Source of the DNA: Steromphala cineraria
Lineage: Eukaryota > Mollusca > Gastropoda > Trochida > Trochidae
DNA: 64,000 bases
NCBI GenBank assembly: GCA_916613615.1
Contig: OU744733.1
Location: 32,155,939 to 32,219,938 of the forward strand
Reading direction: 5' to 3'
Made by a program: the position numbers and the translations under genes. Position 1 is the stretch's first letter. Every line of letters starts with the position of its first letter. Below are positions 46,010-58,590 of the stretch, in pieces. The notes beneath the pieces were generated by a model that made no database searches, was not told the DNA's origin, and saw only the letters and a list, made by a program, of their open reading frames with translations.

Positions 46010-46310
46010 CTAACGATCAACAAATCGATAGCAACCAACCCTTTGACCCTTTCTAAGTTGGTTAAATACTTTGACAGGACTTTCATTTGGTCTGTCGAAA
46101 GTTATTTTCCACAGGATTCCAAATCCATATAACTAATCTTTGAAATGGGCTCAGTAACGGCAGCAGAGCACTTTTACAAGCAATTACCGGCAATGACGGG
46201 TTTTAATGAAAGTGAAACAAGCACAGTGATCGAAATAGGTGACATACTTTCGTTAATGTATCCATTATGTAGATTGGCTTGAGGAAACGAAATTATTTCA
46301 CACAATTTTC
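46010..46310 (+). repeat. Array anchor a, copy 6
   Basis: ATCAACAAATCGATAGCAAC, TTTGACAGGACTTTC, CCACAGGATTCCAAATCCAT and ACGGCAGCAGAGCACTTTTA; closest to the copy at 13015. Confidence 0.7.
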
Positions 46311-46314
46311 TTAA

Positions 46315-46664
46315 AGGGGCAGTAGCACGTTTTTAGGGGGAATATAAGGTGATGTCAGGAAGCTGAAAATTAATGGTTCCAATTGAAAGACAATGTATTT
46401 AAACAACGTGAAGCAGTTATAAATCAAACATATAATTTAGAGTTTAGCCATGTGATTCCTTTTTCTTACACAAAATGAATTAAATGTGTTCACACAAAAT
46501 GGCCGCCAATGAATTTTATGTGAAACTTCATACTTTGTCCTCTGACTATGGATGATTGGCATGTGTAATGAGATTTTTGACACTGTCAAACATTTAGCAT
46601 TAACTTACAATTATCAGTGAAAAATATAAAATACAAAATTATCAAAAAACGTGCTACTGCCCCT
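46315..46664 (+). mobile_element. TTAA MITE, copy 6
   Basis: A 350-bp element between TTAA at 46311-46314 and 46665-46668, A-end on the right. It sits at a different point from copy 1 in the paralogous segment, so the two insertions are independent. Confidence 0.92.
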
Positions 46665-46668
46665 TTAA

Positions 46669-48914
46669 AGAATCTCTAAAACGAATTTAACAGTTTGTAA
46701 CAAGTTATAAATCTATATAGTTTAAATGTTATGCTTCATAGGGTTGTTGGAGAGGTTTGTATGAGCCTTCATGTTATCTTTGTGAGTTTCATATGTAACT
46801 AATCTCTATTAAGCTGAGTCAATGTAACTTAATGCGACTATCGAGATCAATACGAATCGCAATATTTAAAGATGTGATAAAATGTATTAATTCCCTCAGT
46901 TTTCAAATTTTGCACACAGTGTCTACTTAGGAGTTAACCTGCTGTGTTTTTTTCATATTCGTGGTCTAACGTAGATTCGATACCTGTTGATGTCATTCGG
47001 AGCCGAACGCGTTAGTTTTCATCTTTATCTGTAATGCTTCCATATATATAAAATGTTTTAACTTTTAAAATTAGGAATTTATCAGTGAAATGATTAATGA
47101 AACAAAACGTTTAACTGAATCAATTTTTTCACAAAGTCAATAAAAGCTTCTCGTATCACTTTATCCAAACATTGCATGTAGTCCACTTTGTCTCCTCAGT
47201 AGTTTTTCAAGTACATGTTATTTTCAGATGAACAGATGACTCCTCCTTGACCGAATCAATCCGATGAACCACTTTGAATAAAAATAACACAATATCAGAT
47301 TGCCCAGCTGTCACACGACCCAGATAAATCCAATGGTTATAAATAAAAACGAGGTCAGAAATCAGTCAAACGCTAGCTATTAAGAATAATACGCTTAATT
47401 GAATAAATTAAAATCAGGAAACAATATTAATTTCAAGAATATTTTACGAAAAGATTGCATATACAAGAATGAAATTTGACCTGCAAACTAAACGTGTAGA
47501 TACATGTATGGGATAAACTTTTTTCTCCAGCAATAACTTATTACATGTTTTTCAAATATTATTGTTTCATCAATTCGTTAATACCAAGTTAATGAATAAA
47601 GACAATACCTAGTGTAAACGGATATTACTTTAATTAGCATCATTCTCATTATATACTAAGATGCATATTTATGCACAAAATTTTAATTGTCAAGGGGTAA
47701 GGTTAAATGTACGAAAGTGGACTCACGAGATGTTAGATGTTAAGTAAAGAACATGTAATTCCTGTTGAGCCAATTTTTCACAGCTACATTTTCATATGCC
47801 TCACTCCTGATGCAGTATTTCAATCAAGGGAATAATTTCTTTTAAATAATATTTGAAAGTTTCCAAATACTACATTTAAATTGAAAGTGAAAATTCCACT
47901 GAATTTAAAAGGTAAAGTATATAAGATAAAACAATATGAGATCTTACATGTTTCTACATCAAATGTTTTGAATAATGTATTGATAAGTATATTTGAAAAT
48001 GAACAGATTTGTGTTATACGGAAATCCTCATTCTATAATGTCACTTATTAGATATGGATAGTTAACTTCTTTTTTGCATTTCATGCCATAAAGATGTTGA
48101 CTATCCATAAGAACGTGTTCTTCTTCATCAACCAGCTTCTAAATGTCTCTCAAAGAAGTTAGACATGGTACTGTTTCAAATACTATTTAGCTGATTGTAA
48201 ATTTCGTCTCTAATGAGTGTTCATAATTGATTAGTTCCAAATTCATAATCGATAAATATAATTTCATTTTACGAAAAATAATAGCTCTTTTAAAAAGTGC
48301 ATAAATAATGTCATTCTATTCGTGTAAAATAACATCAAGTTCAACACAAATTGTGATTCCTTGCTCTTCATGTTGCTATAGTGTTATAATCAATAGTAAA
48401 TGACAATCTGTTTTCAAAGCAAATATCCAGTGAAAGAAAATCAGGTTGATACAGCGTTTACGAAAGACTTGCAAATCAGTCGTGCCCTGTGCTGTTTCAT
48501 TATCTGAAAACGATATTCAGGAAGTAAAGTAGATGTTGCCTTAATGTTGCACGGTAAGGTCTCTTTACTGGACATATGTATCATTTTACACATTGGCAGG
48601 CAATAAAAATGTCATTGACACTACAATGGTACGATGCGAGTAGGATTTTCAGGAAGCAACCTCTCGTTTTGCTAATCAACTTAACCCAGTTATAAAACAA
48701 TGTTGGTTACCCAAACAAAAATTGATTATCGTCTTGATAGGATATTGGAAGTGATATTTGCACAGTGAAAATTTAGTCACATTCTGTGCTTTATCATATC
48801 TCAAGGTTTCAGTGTAAGCGGGTATATATACATGTAGCATTTGTTCTGTTTAGTGTTAAACCTATATTTGAATTAATTTTGTTGTTGTTTCCATTAAAAC
48901 ATTAGTAAACAGTT
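46669..48914 (+). repeat. Paralogue of 13.7-18.3 kb, including anchor b copy 3
   Basis: 46730-46770 matches 13705-13755. 47080-47720 is a third diverged copy of the 13845/15990 duplication unit (GATTGCCCAGCTG, TATTTATGCACAAAATT, GTGGACTCACGAGAT). 48400-48770 is anchor b. Order is the same as in the first copy, so this is one collinear old duplication. Confidence 0.75.
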
Positions 48915-49380
48915 AGTCCTTTTGTCCGGAGCATATCTCCTAAACTATAGAAGCTACCTTCACTTAACTTGATATTCAAGGCATGAATGATAGCCACCTT
49001 TTTAGGTAGACTTACATTTTAGTTATTTTTGGCAGTTTCCTTGGAAACATTATAAATGGTGATTTCATTAGAAGTGATTTGCCCAGAGATATATTTCCTA
49101 ATTTATACATGTTAGCTTCACAAGAATCCGTAAACATGTCAACCATGATGTCATGATATATTTAAGGTTAAGACCTATATTCAATGACATTTTTTGCGAT
49201 TTCCATGGAAACATACATGTAACATATGCAATGCATTTGTTAAGAAAAAATTTCTTACACTAAATATGTTAGTATCACCAAACTTATTACACATGGCAAC
49301 CATAATATCTATATATGCTTTTTGAGGGTGAGAGGTTAAAAACACCTTCATGTATCTTTCAGCTTTCATCCGCCATTTTA
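48915..49380. repeat. Diverged tandem monomers, three units
   Basis: Successive stretches repeat the theme GCTACCTTCAC/GTTAGCTTCAC, CATG...ATGAT, AGGTTA, then TTTCCWTGGAAACAT, with a period of about 150-165. The theme matches remnants at 18420-18830 and has the same TTGCCATGGAAAC flavour as the 164-bp repeat at 11435. Confidence 0.55.
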
Positions 49381-49959
49381 ATTATTACCAATACGAGAAA
49401 ATAAATCTGCTGCATTATGCTCAATATTTAATACATTTTAGAAAGAACTTGTCTTTGATAGAAAATGAGAATATTCACAAATATTGGTGATAGAATTTAT
49501 TAGATTTGACATTTTTATGCCATAGTAATTTCTTCTACGCTCTTAGCTCAGATGTTTGGCTTCATTCCTAATGTTTCGGTTTATTTTAGCTCAATGTTTT
49601 AAATCTTTTGCATGTAAAATGTAAAATTCATCAACAAATTTGAAATCAAGTGTGAAATAATCATGTAATAATCACATACGTATAAACAGGATAGTCGTAT
49701 AGCAATGAAAAGACCCAAAAATGTACGCTTACTGTCGTAAACTTCACTAATTGTTTAGAAATTTACATTGGGAAGTGAGACTCTTTAATTGGTTACATAT
49801 TAGTTGCATCATATATTACAATGTCTATACACATGTTTCCGTGAAATTATATTCACGTATTTCTGAAATAAGATAATTCCAAATTGAATTGTTTTAAAAC
49901 ATGGTGTCTTTTATATTCTGCATAATTAAAAATAAAGTTTCAATTCCAATTCGTCGGAT
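49381..49959. other. No feature recognised
   Basis: AT-rich. Confidence 0.4.
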
Positions 49960-50300
49960 GAACAATACATGAAACACATGAACTAATTAACATATAAACC
50001 CCTTGTCGAATGTGAATAACAAACACGTTTTGCTTTGCCATTATCTTGCCTCATACGTCAAATAAAATATACAACAGTTTTCTACGATTTAGACATCTTG
50101 GTGTTGTTTCATAGTTCAGATAATTATCATTTGCTCTGCCGGAGGTTATTTTCTACTGAAGTCGAATACCATATAATCAATATGTGAAGTAGCCGGTAAT
50201 AAGGCAAATGACACCTTCGTAGCCAATTACCATACAACGAATTGACCTACAGCATTATTCATGGCAAGAAAACCATTTTACGTTGTGCAATTTAGAGATT
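49960..50300 (+). repeat. Array anchor c, copy 2
   Basis: GGTGTTGTTTCATAGTTCAG, TTTGCTCTGCCGGAGGTTAT, CTACTGAAGTCGAATACCAT and TAGCCAATTACCATAC, collinear with 18800-19200. Confidence 0.72.
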
Positions 50301-51238
50301 TAGACAGTAACATATTTTTAGCTCTTTGCAATTCACCTGTTAGTGGAAATTAGAAATAGTATCATTATATATAAACTGTATATGTATATAGCAACGGACA
50401 GTACAATTAAGTCTCCACCCAAAAGTACTTCTGCAATTGGAGCAAACATCTGATCATTGTGAAAAGCACATATGAACTATAAAGAACTACTCACAAGTTT
50501 ATATATATCAGATATCTATTTTAAAATGTAGTTGGGAATGAGCTCACTTTTTTCATTTGGCATTATTTAAGAAAATTATGAATTGTAGAAATATATGTTA
50601 TGAAATATGTTACCGACATGAATAAATTTGTACGCTGTAATCTCTTATACCAAATTACTGCAGAACGCCATATACAAACAAAAATCCCATTTTGACTCTT
50701 TTATCTTTTCATTTGAAGAAAATTTAAAAAAATATATTAAAAGGCGTGTGTTCAGAAACGTTAACAGATACAGTTTTAATATTCATAACTAAACGTACTT
50801 TGTTAACTCTATGTTCAGATTTTTATGTCAGTCGTTGATAGAAATTTCTCGTATTTGATAACGTCACTTTTGTGTGTTTTCGGTTTTACGCAAAGTGAAT
50901 CAAATGAGCGTACATTAGTTTGATTAAGTGTAATCGAACGATATTTCTTTTCAGTTGAAGCAGATTGCGGCAGTGATAGAAGACCATACACGTCCAAATT
51001 ATAAAATTAAATTATTAGAGTAGGCTGTCCTGAATCTCAATATATGATCAAATACCAGGTCTTTATGTAAATGTTACTTGAACAATACATACAAATACAG
51101 GAGAGAATAATTGATTTTTTTAAAATTTTAAAAATGTGGTTTCTTGTTCTTAATATTTAGTAATTTAAGTGATTTAGCAGATCAATCGTACTCTCAGGTG
51201 ATACTCACCATTCAAAATGGGACGTGCGAATGTCTCTA
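50301..51238. other. No feature recognised
   Basis: AT-rich, only chance frames. Confidence 0.45.
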
Positions 51239-51242
51239 TTAA

Positions 51243-51602
51243 AGGGGCAGTAGCACGTTTTTTGATAATTTTATATTTTAAATATTTCACTGATAATTGA
51301 GAGTAAATTTATGTTAAATGTATTATTTTGACAGTGTCAAAAATCTCATTACACAAGTCAATCATCCATAGTAAGAGGACAAAGTATGAAGATTCACATA
51401 AAATCCATTGGCGGCCATTTTTTGTGAACACCTTTAATTCATTTTCTGTAAGAAAAAGGAATCTCATGGCTAAACTTTACGTTATATACTTGAATTACTA
51501 CTGCTCCATTCAGTTTTAATATATCGTCTTTCAATTGGAACAATTAATTTTCATTTTCCTGACATCACCTTATATTACCCATAAAAACGTGCTACTGCCC
51601 CT
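51243..51602 (-). mobile_element. TTAA MITE, copy 7
   Basis: A 360-bp element between TTAA at 51239-51242 and 51603-51606, A-end left. The 63-codon frame at 51328 is internal to it. Confidence 0.92.
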
Positions 51603-51606
51603 TTAA

Positions 51607-53596
51607 GACAGGTACAAGCTGTATTTTAGTTACAGAAAGAAGGTCTCAAAGACTAAAAAAATTGAAACCATCTGAAACTATGCTAGTAGCGCGTGTATGC
51701 TCACCCCGTGCATAAATAACAACAAGTAAACGTCAGGGAGTGATTCCGAAAAACTTTATGAGGAGTTATTGCAACACGCTCCCTTTTTATCACTTCCACA
51801 AGTGACGTGAAGAATGCAGGAACATTTGAGAAATATCACTTTGGTGATTGAAAGGGACAAACTTGGAAACTAAAAGCTCGAAAAAAAATCTCACAAATAA
51901 TATAAACATTAAGAAGGCCCAGGTTTTTTGCTCAGTACATTTGGTGGATAAATGATAGCGTTGACAAACTGCTCTCTGTTTCTTTACGACTATGAACTCA
52001 TGTCGGTTAGTTACAAGATAAGTAACAACCTAGCGCAATATGATAAAGAAGTCGCTTTCTGTTACATTTGTCCTTCTCTGAAACACTTTAAACTTAAATG
52101 TTATTCTCTTTCAGACTGTACATGCATAAGGATATATATTTATAAATTCTGAAAACTTTGATTCACGTTTTAGGATTAGGTTTTAGATATTAAATTTTAT
52201 GAATAACAGCGAAATGCTCACCTGATGTAAATATGACACGCTAAGCAATTTCAATCTTACCCAAATGAGCACCTATTTTTAATTCAGTAAAATTAAACTA
52301 GGAGGCAATACACACTTCAGTTAAATTTATCATATGTAATATTTTTTTCGAGTTTTGGATGTCGTACTCACTGATAAGAACAAGTGTTAACATCATCGTT
52401 CAAAGAATATTTGTTTCTTTTATGAAATGCCATTTTACATTAATAAATTGTTGCAAAAATTAAAGACAAAAGTTAATCAACAAGGAAGACAGATTCTATG
52501 TGAAAATCAATAAACGTGCCTCATTTGTCACATATTTACAACGTTTTAAACATTGTAGGGGTCTTAGTAGACTAAGTGTAATTTCCATTTCGAACCCCTA
52601 CCTGCATTAAATAAAGATGTTTTAACAAAACATTAGCCAGACAAATTTTGTATTCAAACAACTGCAAGTATGTATTATTGTTAATGTGCACGTGCCATAT
52701 CCTATTACAACACATGTCTCTTAAAAATCCAGTAATTTAAGCAAACAAACTGAGGTGTGTGATTTCTTTTGCCTGGCGTTTTATTAAAGATCGGCTTCAA
52801 ATGCGTTATTGATGAAAACAGTAATTGAATGAAACAATTACAGTTCACAGACAAACTGCTGAAAAAACTGTTATCTTTAGTTATTTTATTAATTAAATGT
52901 CATTCAAAAACAGAATATTTAATATGTATACTTGGAAATAAATACACATGCTTGATCGACACATCATATGAAAATATCAATGTGTAAACATTCAGTACGT
53001 GCAAATACTTATATAAAATGTACTTTTCACTTTCAGAAATAAAGACAACCAGGGAAAAGAAAATAATTGTTCAATTCTACAATCTGTGCCTTGTTCCTCT
53101 ATTTCCAGTTTAGGCATACATGTAATTGCATCAATTAAGAGACATTCCATTTTGTCAACGGGGGTCAAGTTTGTTTAAGTGAAAAGCATTGGTGTAAAAA
53201 GTTGTTTATTTATGACTGTCGGCGTTATTTCATTCCTTGTCGGAGTTAGTAGAATCACATATATGTCGTACATTCAGTGACAGATCATGTAGTCCCCACC
53301 AATAGCATTTATAATGTAGGTATAATGTTGACGTTACATAGGTAATTTGGTCACAGCTTGTAAATAAATATATATTTAACATATTATAACGACCTGTATA
53401 CATCCATTTCCCTTAACCAACTATTTTTGAGATAAATATTCCAAAATGTTTATCTATGTTTTACATTACCCTAATTAGTTTACAGACAGATGATGTGTCT
53501 TCTTCCATTTAAAATAGATTTTTCATTTACTCTGAATGTAGCCAGAGAGATGTACAAAGGGTATAAACATTACCTAATACAAATGTATTGATCATA
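51607..53596. other. No gene recognised
   Basis: About 2 kb of AT-rich DNA. A stem GTAGGGGT/ACCCCTAC around 52556-52602 was checked as a possible tRNA and dismissed. Confidence 0.45.
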
Positions 53597-53625
53597 AGAA
53601 GGGGCAGTCGCACGTTTCGTTTTTA
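53597..53625 (+). mobile_element. Solitary fragment of a TTAA MITE end
   Basis: AAGGGGCAGTCGCACGTTTC without the rest of the element, 200 bases before copy 8. Confidence 0.55.
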
Positions 53626-53831
53626 TAAGAAAACAAAGAGATCTCGTTAAAACTAATGTTTTAATAAAAAGTTGTTGTTCTAAATCGAGCCTAACATGAT
53701 CGATAAAGCTTTGCAGATATGTTGTCTATCTTAAGTGCATACCAAAATGACCGTAATAGATAATACATCCAGATTATATTGATAATAATTTTCATATGGA
53801 AAAAGTAATTAAGTAAGCTGTTGTCCTTTAA

Positions 53832-54188
53832 AGGGGCAGTAGCACGTTTTTTGATACTTTTATAATCTGAATTTCTCACTGAAACTTGTACGTGAATGCT
53901 AAATGTATTATTTTGACAGTGTCAAAAATCTCATTGCACAAGCCAATCATCCATTGTCTTAGGACAAAGAATGAAGATTCACATAAAATCCATTGGCGGC
54001 CATTTTTGTGTGAACACCTTTAATTCATTTTTTGTAAGAAAAACGAATGGCATGGCTAAACTTAACGTTATATATTGGAATTATTACTGCTCAATTTAGT
54101 TTAAATACATTGTCTTTCAATTGAAACCATTAATTTTCATTTTCCTTACATCACTCTATATTCCCCCTAAAAACGTGCTACTGCCCCT
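53832..54188 (-). mobile_element. TTAA MITE, copy 8
   Basis: A 357-bp element between TTAA at 53828-53831 and 54189-54192, A-end left. Confidence 0.92.
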
Positions 54189-54367
54189 TTAAAGAGTTTG
54201 ACTACCAATTGACGTAAAGTATTTGTAATGTAAACGATTGAAAGGCGGATTATTGTGCCATAGTGTCGTGCTAAATTTCTACTCTAATAGCAATAAGAGT
54301 GACTTAAAAAGGAAAACTGTGATTACTTCGAGTGCAAATTAATCGTATTCATATATCCCATACTTAA

Positions 54368-54722
54368 AGGGGCAGTAGCACGTTTTTGATAATTTTATAT
54401 TTTAAAATGTTCACTGATAGTTGAAAGTTAATGCTAAATGTATTATTTTGACAGTGTCAAAAATCTCATAACACAAGCCAATCATCCATAGTCAAAGTAC
54501 GAAGTTTGAAGATTTACTTAAAATCCATTGGCGGCCATTTTGTGTGAACACCTTTAATTAATTTTGTGTAATAAAAGGGAATTGCATGGCTAAACTTTAC
54601 GCTATATATTTGAATTATTACTGCTCCATTTAGTTTAAATATGTTGTTTTTCAATTGGGACCATTAATTTTCATTTTCCTGACATCACCTTATATTCCCC
54701 CTAAAAACGTGCTAATGCCCCT
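54368..54722 (-). mobile_element. TTAA MITE, copy 9
   Basis: A 355-bp element between TTAA at 54364-54367 and 54723-54726, same orientation as copy 8 and 175 bases from it. Confidence 0.92.
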
Positions 54723-54726
54723 TTAA

Positions 54727-55197
54727 AGGGCTGACAATAAAGGTACAGCAGGGGTCTCAGAGTGATCTGGGTCAAGTGCTCTCTGATGTCAAGGCTATAA
54801 TCTTCAGCTGTGACAGAGTTAAAGGGACAGTCCTATCGGCCTACTTTTTACCAAAATGAAATTCAGGAGGAGTTTCCTGCTAAGGATATAAATGATTTAA
54901 CATAATTAGTTCAAATATGTTAACATTTGAGTTGTTCTAGATTTACAAAAATGATAAAGAATAGAATGCATCACTGTGTCCTCTTGAGTTTTGGTTCCAC
55001 AAAAGAATACACCTTGAAAGAACGTAAAACTACAGAAACAACTGGTTAGGTTAGGAGAGACTATATAAATCATTAAAACGATGTAAATATACCATTCAGT
55101 TATCAATATTATATTGTCTTTGTTAATGTTCAATAGAACAGTAAAGTAAGCTCTCAGTATTATGAATATAGTTTATCGTACATATGTGAGATAAAGA
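54727..55197. other. No gene recognised
   Basis: Contains a weak MITE-end-like string at about 54819 (GTTAAAGGGACAGTCCTATC) and otherwise AT-rich DNA. Confidence 0.4.
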
Positions 55198-55855
55198 TTT
55201 TGGCCATTACATAACTTTCATGAGCAATTACCATTATGTTGTTCTGTATTCACCTAGTGAAAGGTACGCTGTCTAGTGAAAAAACAATGGAAAATACTTG
55301 TATGTTCAATTGTTCATATGCCAAAACGGAATTGATCACCTATATTTATCGGTATTTTACGTTATAAAGTTACTTCTATTTTTTTGCCATTACGAAACTT
55401 TCAAGAGCAATAACCATTAAGTTGTTCTGTATTCACCTAGTGAAAGGTATGCTGTCTAGTGAAAAAACAATGGAAAATACTTGTATGTTCAATTGTTCAT
55501 ATGCCAAAACGGAATTGATTTCCTATATTTATCGTTATTTTACGTTATAAAGTTACTTCTATTTTGGCCATTACAAAACTTTCAAGAGCAATTACCATTA
55601 TGTTGTACTGCTTTCATCCTGTGAAAGGTCATCGGTACACTGTCTAGTGACAAAACAATGAAAAATAGTTGCGGACTTGTTCATATGCCACAACGAAATT
55701 GATCACATATATTTATCGAAGATAGATTACGTTATAAGGTAACTTCTATTGACAACAGAAACATATGCCACAACGAAATTGATCACCTATATTTATCGAA
55801 GATAGATTACGTTATAAGGTTACTTCTATTGACAACAGAAAAATATCGTGAATCA
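55198..55855 (+). repeat. Three tandem monomers of about 184 bp plus a partial fourth
   Basis: Monomers start with TTGGCCATTAC-like sequence at about 55198, 55380 and 55562 and share CACCTAGTGAAAGGTAYGCT, AAAACAATGGAAAATACTTG, CATATGCCAAAACGGAATTG and ACGTTATAAAGTTACTTCTA. The first two are much closer to each other than to the third. After the third, the segment from CATATGCCACAACG to ATTGACAACAGAAA is itself duplicated (about 55685-55763 and 55764-55842). Confidence 0.9.
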
Positions 55856-56440
55856 GATTCCAATAGAAGTGTCCTTTGTCTGTGTGCAACAACAACACTC
55901 ATTTCCTGACCATGTGCTAATTTCAGATAATTGGATGAACTATTTGAAGATGACCTCAGTCACTATTGATTGTACATGAGACAACCACAGGACAAACTGT
56001 AGGAACCAGTTTCTTATCAAAGTGTCCATTAATGTTAACAGCCTCAACTCTTAAGGGACAGAGGCACGTTTTTGGATAGTTTATTTCTTAAGCTTGTCTA
56101 ATAATATCAGTGTTTGGCCACGTGTATTATATTCAGGGGCCACACATGTAACAATTCAACCCGATTATTTGTAGTTATAGAAGAAACTTTCAAATACCAA
56201 GCGAAAACTGCTGGCCGTCAGGTTTTTTGGAAGACTTTTTGTTAACCGGAGTTTCGTTAACGGAGTCCCGTAGCTGAAGCGAACGTGTTGCCATCGTTTT
56301 ACAACTACTACTTATACTATCTTGCAATTTGCAGCATAGATTTTGTTTTCGCCATACCCTTTGTTTATCCAATGTCGTACTACTCTTCCTCGAACATATT
56401 ATTATAAGATATACCATTCAGACGCGGGGTCATAGGAAGA
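55856..56440. other. No gene; weak MITE remnant
   Basis: 56050-56090 (TTAAGGGACAGAGGCACGTT) resembles a diverged TTAA MITE end. Minus-strand frame 56190-56417 has no family features. Confidence 0.4.
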
Positions 56441-56441
56441 T

Positions 56442-56488
56442 ATCAGCCTCTAGCTTGGTGTTTGCATAACACCAAGCGAGAGGCTGAT
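56442..56488. repeat. Near-perfect hairpin, 21-bp arms and 5-nt loop
   Basis: ATCAGCCTCTAGCTTGGTGTT and AACACCAAGCGAGAGGCTGAT complement each other with one mismatch around the loop TGCAT. The arms are GC-richer than the surroundings. It may be a minimal palindromic element; the loop is too short for a typical miRNA precursor. Confidence 0.85.
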
Positions 56489-58500
56489 AAGACGTTTACT
56501 GCGTAAGCAATTTTACTAAACTTTGTTTAAAGCTACATATCGGTTAATCAAAAGTAACCAGCTTGATCATTTGTTCGAGGTAACATACAGTGCACATTTC
56601 ATGACGCCCAATCTGCACGCTTTGTTCATACTCTTTATGCAAAAGAAAGAAAGGTTTGAGGCAACCCATTCATTTCAATGCATTCATACTTACATAGTAT
56701 AAAGAAGGCTGGACGCTTGTACTTATCCCCTATTCCATGTATCGCCCTTTTCGTTCAACGCTACGTTTACGTGACATTTATTCGATATAAACTTATATTT
56801 GGTGTTTTTGTCAGAGATGTGATCGTAAGATCTCTGTTTCACTTCAATTTGAAATTTCTAAAAACACATGCATAAGATTATGCATTATAATAATTTCCAA
56901 AAACAAACAAGTGATTTTGATCTTGGTGTAAATAACATTAATTGTCAGCATTACCGTTATCCATCTTTCAGAATTTCAGTTTTTTAGTATAGTAGTTTAT
57001 AAATGTCAAACGGTATTGTGGTTGTTGTCAGTACATTCTCGTCTTGAATTACGAACATTGGCATGATATTTAGTCAGAGACTTAATCACGTTTATTTCTT
57101 AAGTAAGTTACCGTTAGTCTGTGGTGAATGACACTCTAAAAGGATATAAATGACCATAGCCAAAGTAGAATATCTAGGATTACTTGGTTCTGTGTTGAAA
57201 TAGATACAGAGGGTCATGCAATATATTATCACACAATGATATACAATAAGTTCTTAATAGCTTCATGTACATCTTTCTGCGATGTGGACGTTTATGAAAA
57301 CAGCAAGAAGATACCATAAAGAAAGAAATTTGAAAAGATACCATAAATGAGACGTTTTATCGACTTGACACAAATGGCATAAAATGTGACAAAGCAATGC
57401 AAACAGAGTCAGGTATCAGATTCTTGTATATGAAAACATGACCGAAGTCTGCTTATTTACACCTCAGATGAAGTTTAATTTTGAAATTTAGTTTTAAACA
57501 ACATATTATATTCAATATCGAATATTCATGTGACGTAAACAGTAATACTCTATTATGCATAATTAAAAAGTAAAACTGTTACCAGATACATTTCAGCCAT
57601 GTGTAGCCAGAAAAGAGTTTGGTGAATTGAGCATAATATAATCAATGGCTGTCAGTAACAAATTAACAGCTTGATTTACGTTTACACTATGAAGAACCAA
57701 TCGTTTAATAATTTCACTCATTAGCAATTCGGACATCAGCTAAGTACAGTTGGCTCCGGTATAAGATTGATGAAAATGTCACGTTGAAGAGATGTGTAGT
57801 CGATCAACATTGATTCAGACTCGCTTGAGTCAAATACTGAAGAGACATGTACTGTAGACTACTTAAATAAAATTATAGTGGATCGTTCAAACAAAATCTT
57901 TCTTTTTGATAAATTATTTTCAAATTTTATATATGATTCAATATGTGACTATTGCGTACAGATTGCGTCAATCTTTACAATCACGTTATGTATTTATGAT
58001 GACGAAAACAAATATTTTCACCTATACGTGCTAGATTGATCATGCAATCGGCTTAAAGTATGATGAAGGAATGAAGAATTTCAAACCTGGTCAATAGTGT
58101 TATATAAGTATAATTTATTGACAGGGGTGACTGGGAAACAACATTGTAGGACTAATTGATTGAGTGTAAGGATATTAAAACAGTTAAAGTAATGAATTGT
58201 TATAGCATAAGACGGGCGCAAAATCTGAAAACTTGAATAAAACTAATAATACGAAAGTTGTTTGATTATTGTGTTGAAAATTCATTCATCTATGTTGCTT
58301 TTTCCAAAAAAAACTTATGTTTCGAATTTTGTTACTTGAAAGATAAAGGAGTATACAAATACCGATGCACAAATGATTTACTGTTACGTTTATCTATCTT
58401 AATAAATATGTCAACAATGAACAAGAAAATTTTTTGATCAAGATACAGCGTCCCCTTTGCAGATTGGCTAGAAAACATTTGAATTCTCCGAGGTGAAAAC
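56489..58500. other. No gene recognised
   Basis: About 2 kb of AT-rich DNA with chance frames only. Confidence 0.45.
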
Positions 58501-58590
58501 TCCCCTGGTATTACTCCCATCGAACATTTGTGCGACGAAGTTCTTCAACAACATTTGGAGACCATTCCACAACATTTCGGCGATGCCTGA
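58501..58590 (+). pseudogene. Tc1-like transposase fragment
   Basis: Thirty codons reading SPGITPIEHLCDEVLQQHLE and on to a stop at 58588. The PIEHLxDE string is the third catalytic block of DD34E transposases (compare SPIEHLWDY in the 5945-6956 gene). No terminal repeats or other transposase blocks are visible nearby, so this is an isolated relic of a different Tc1 family. Confidence 0.7.

Noticed and set aside
52554..52604. tRNA-like stem GTAGGGGT...ACCCCTAC
   Set aside because: No A box, anticodon arm or correct T-arm spacing; a simple hairpin at most.
56442..56488. microRNA precursor
   Set aside because: Arms of 21 bp and a 5-nt loop give a stem too short for normal Drosha/Dicer processing.
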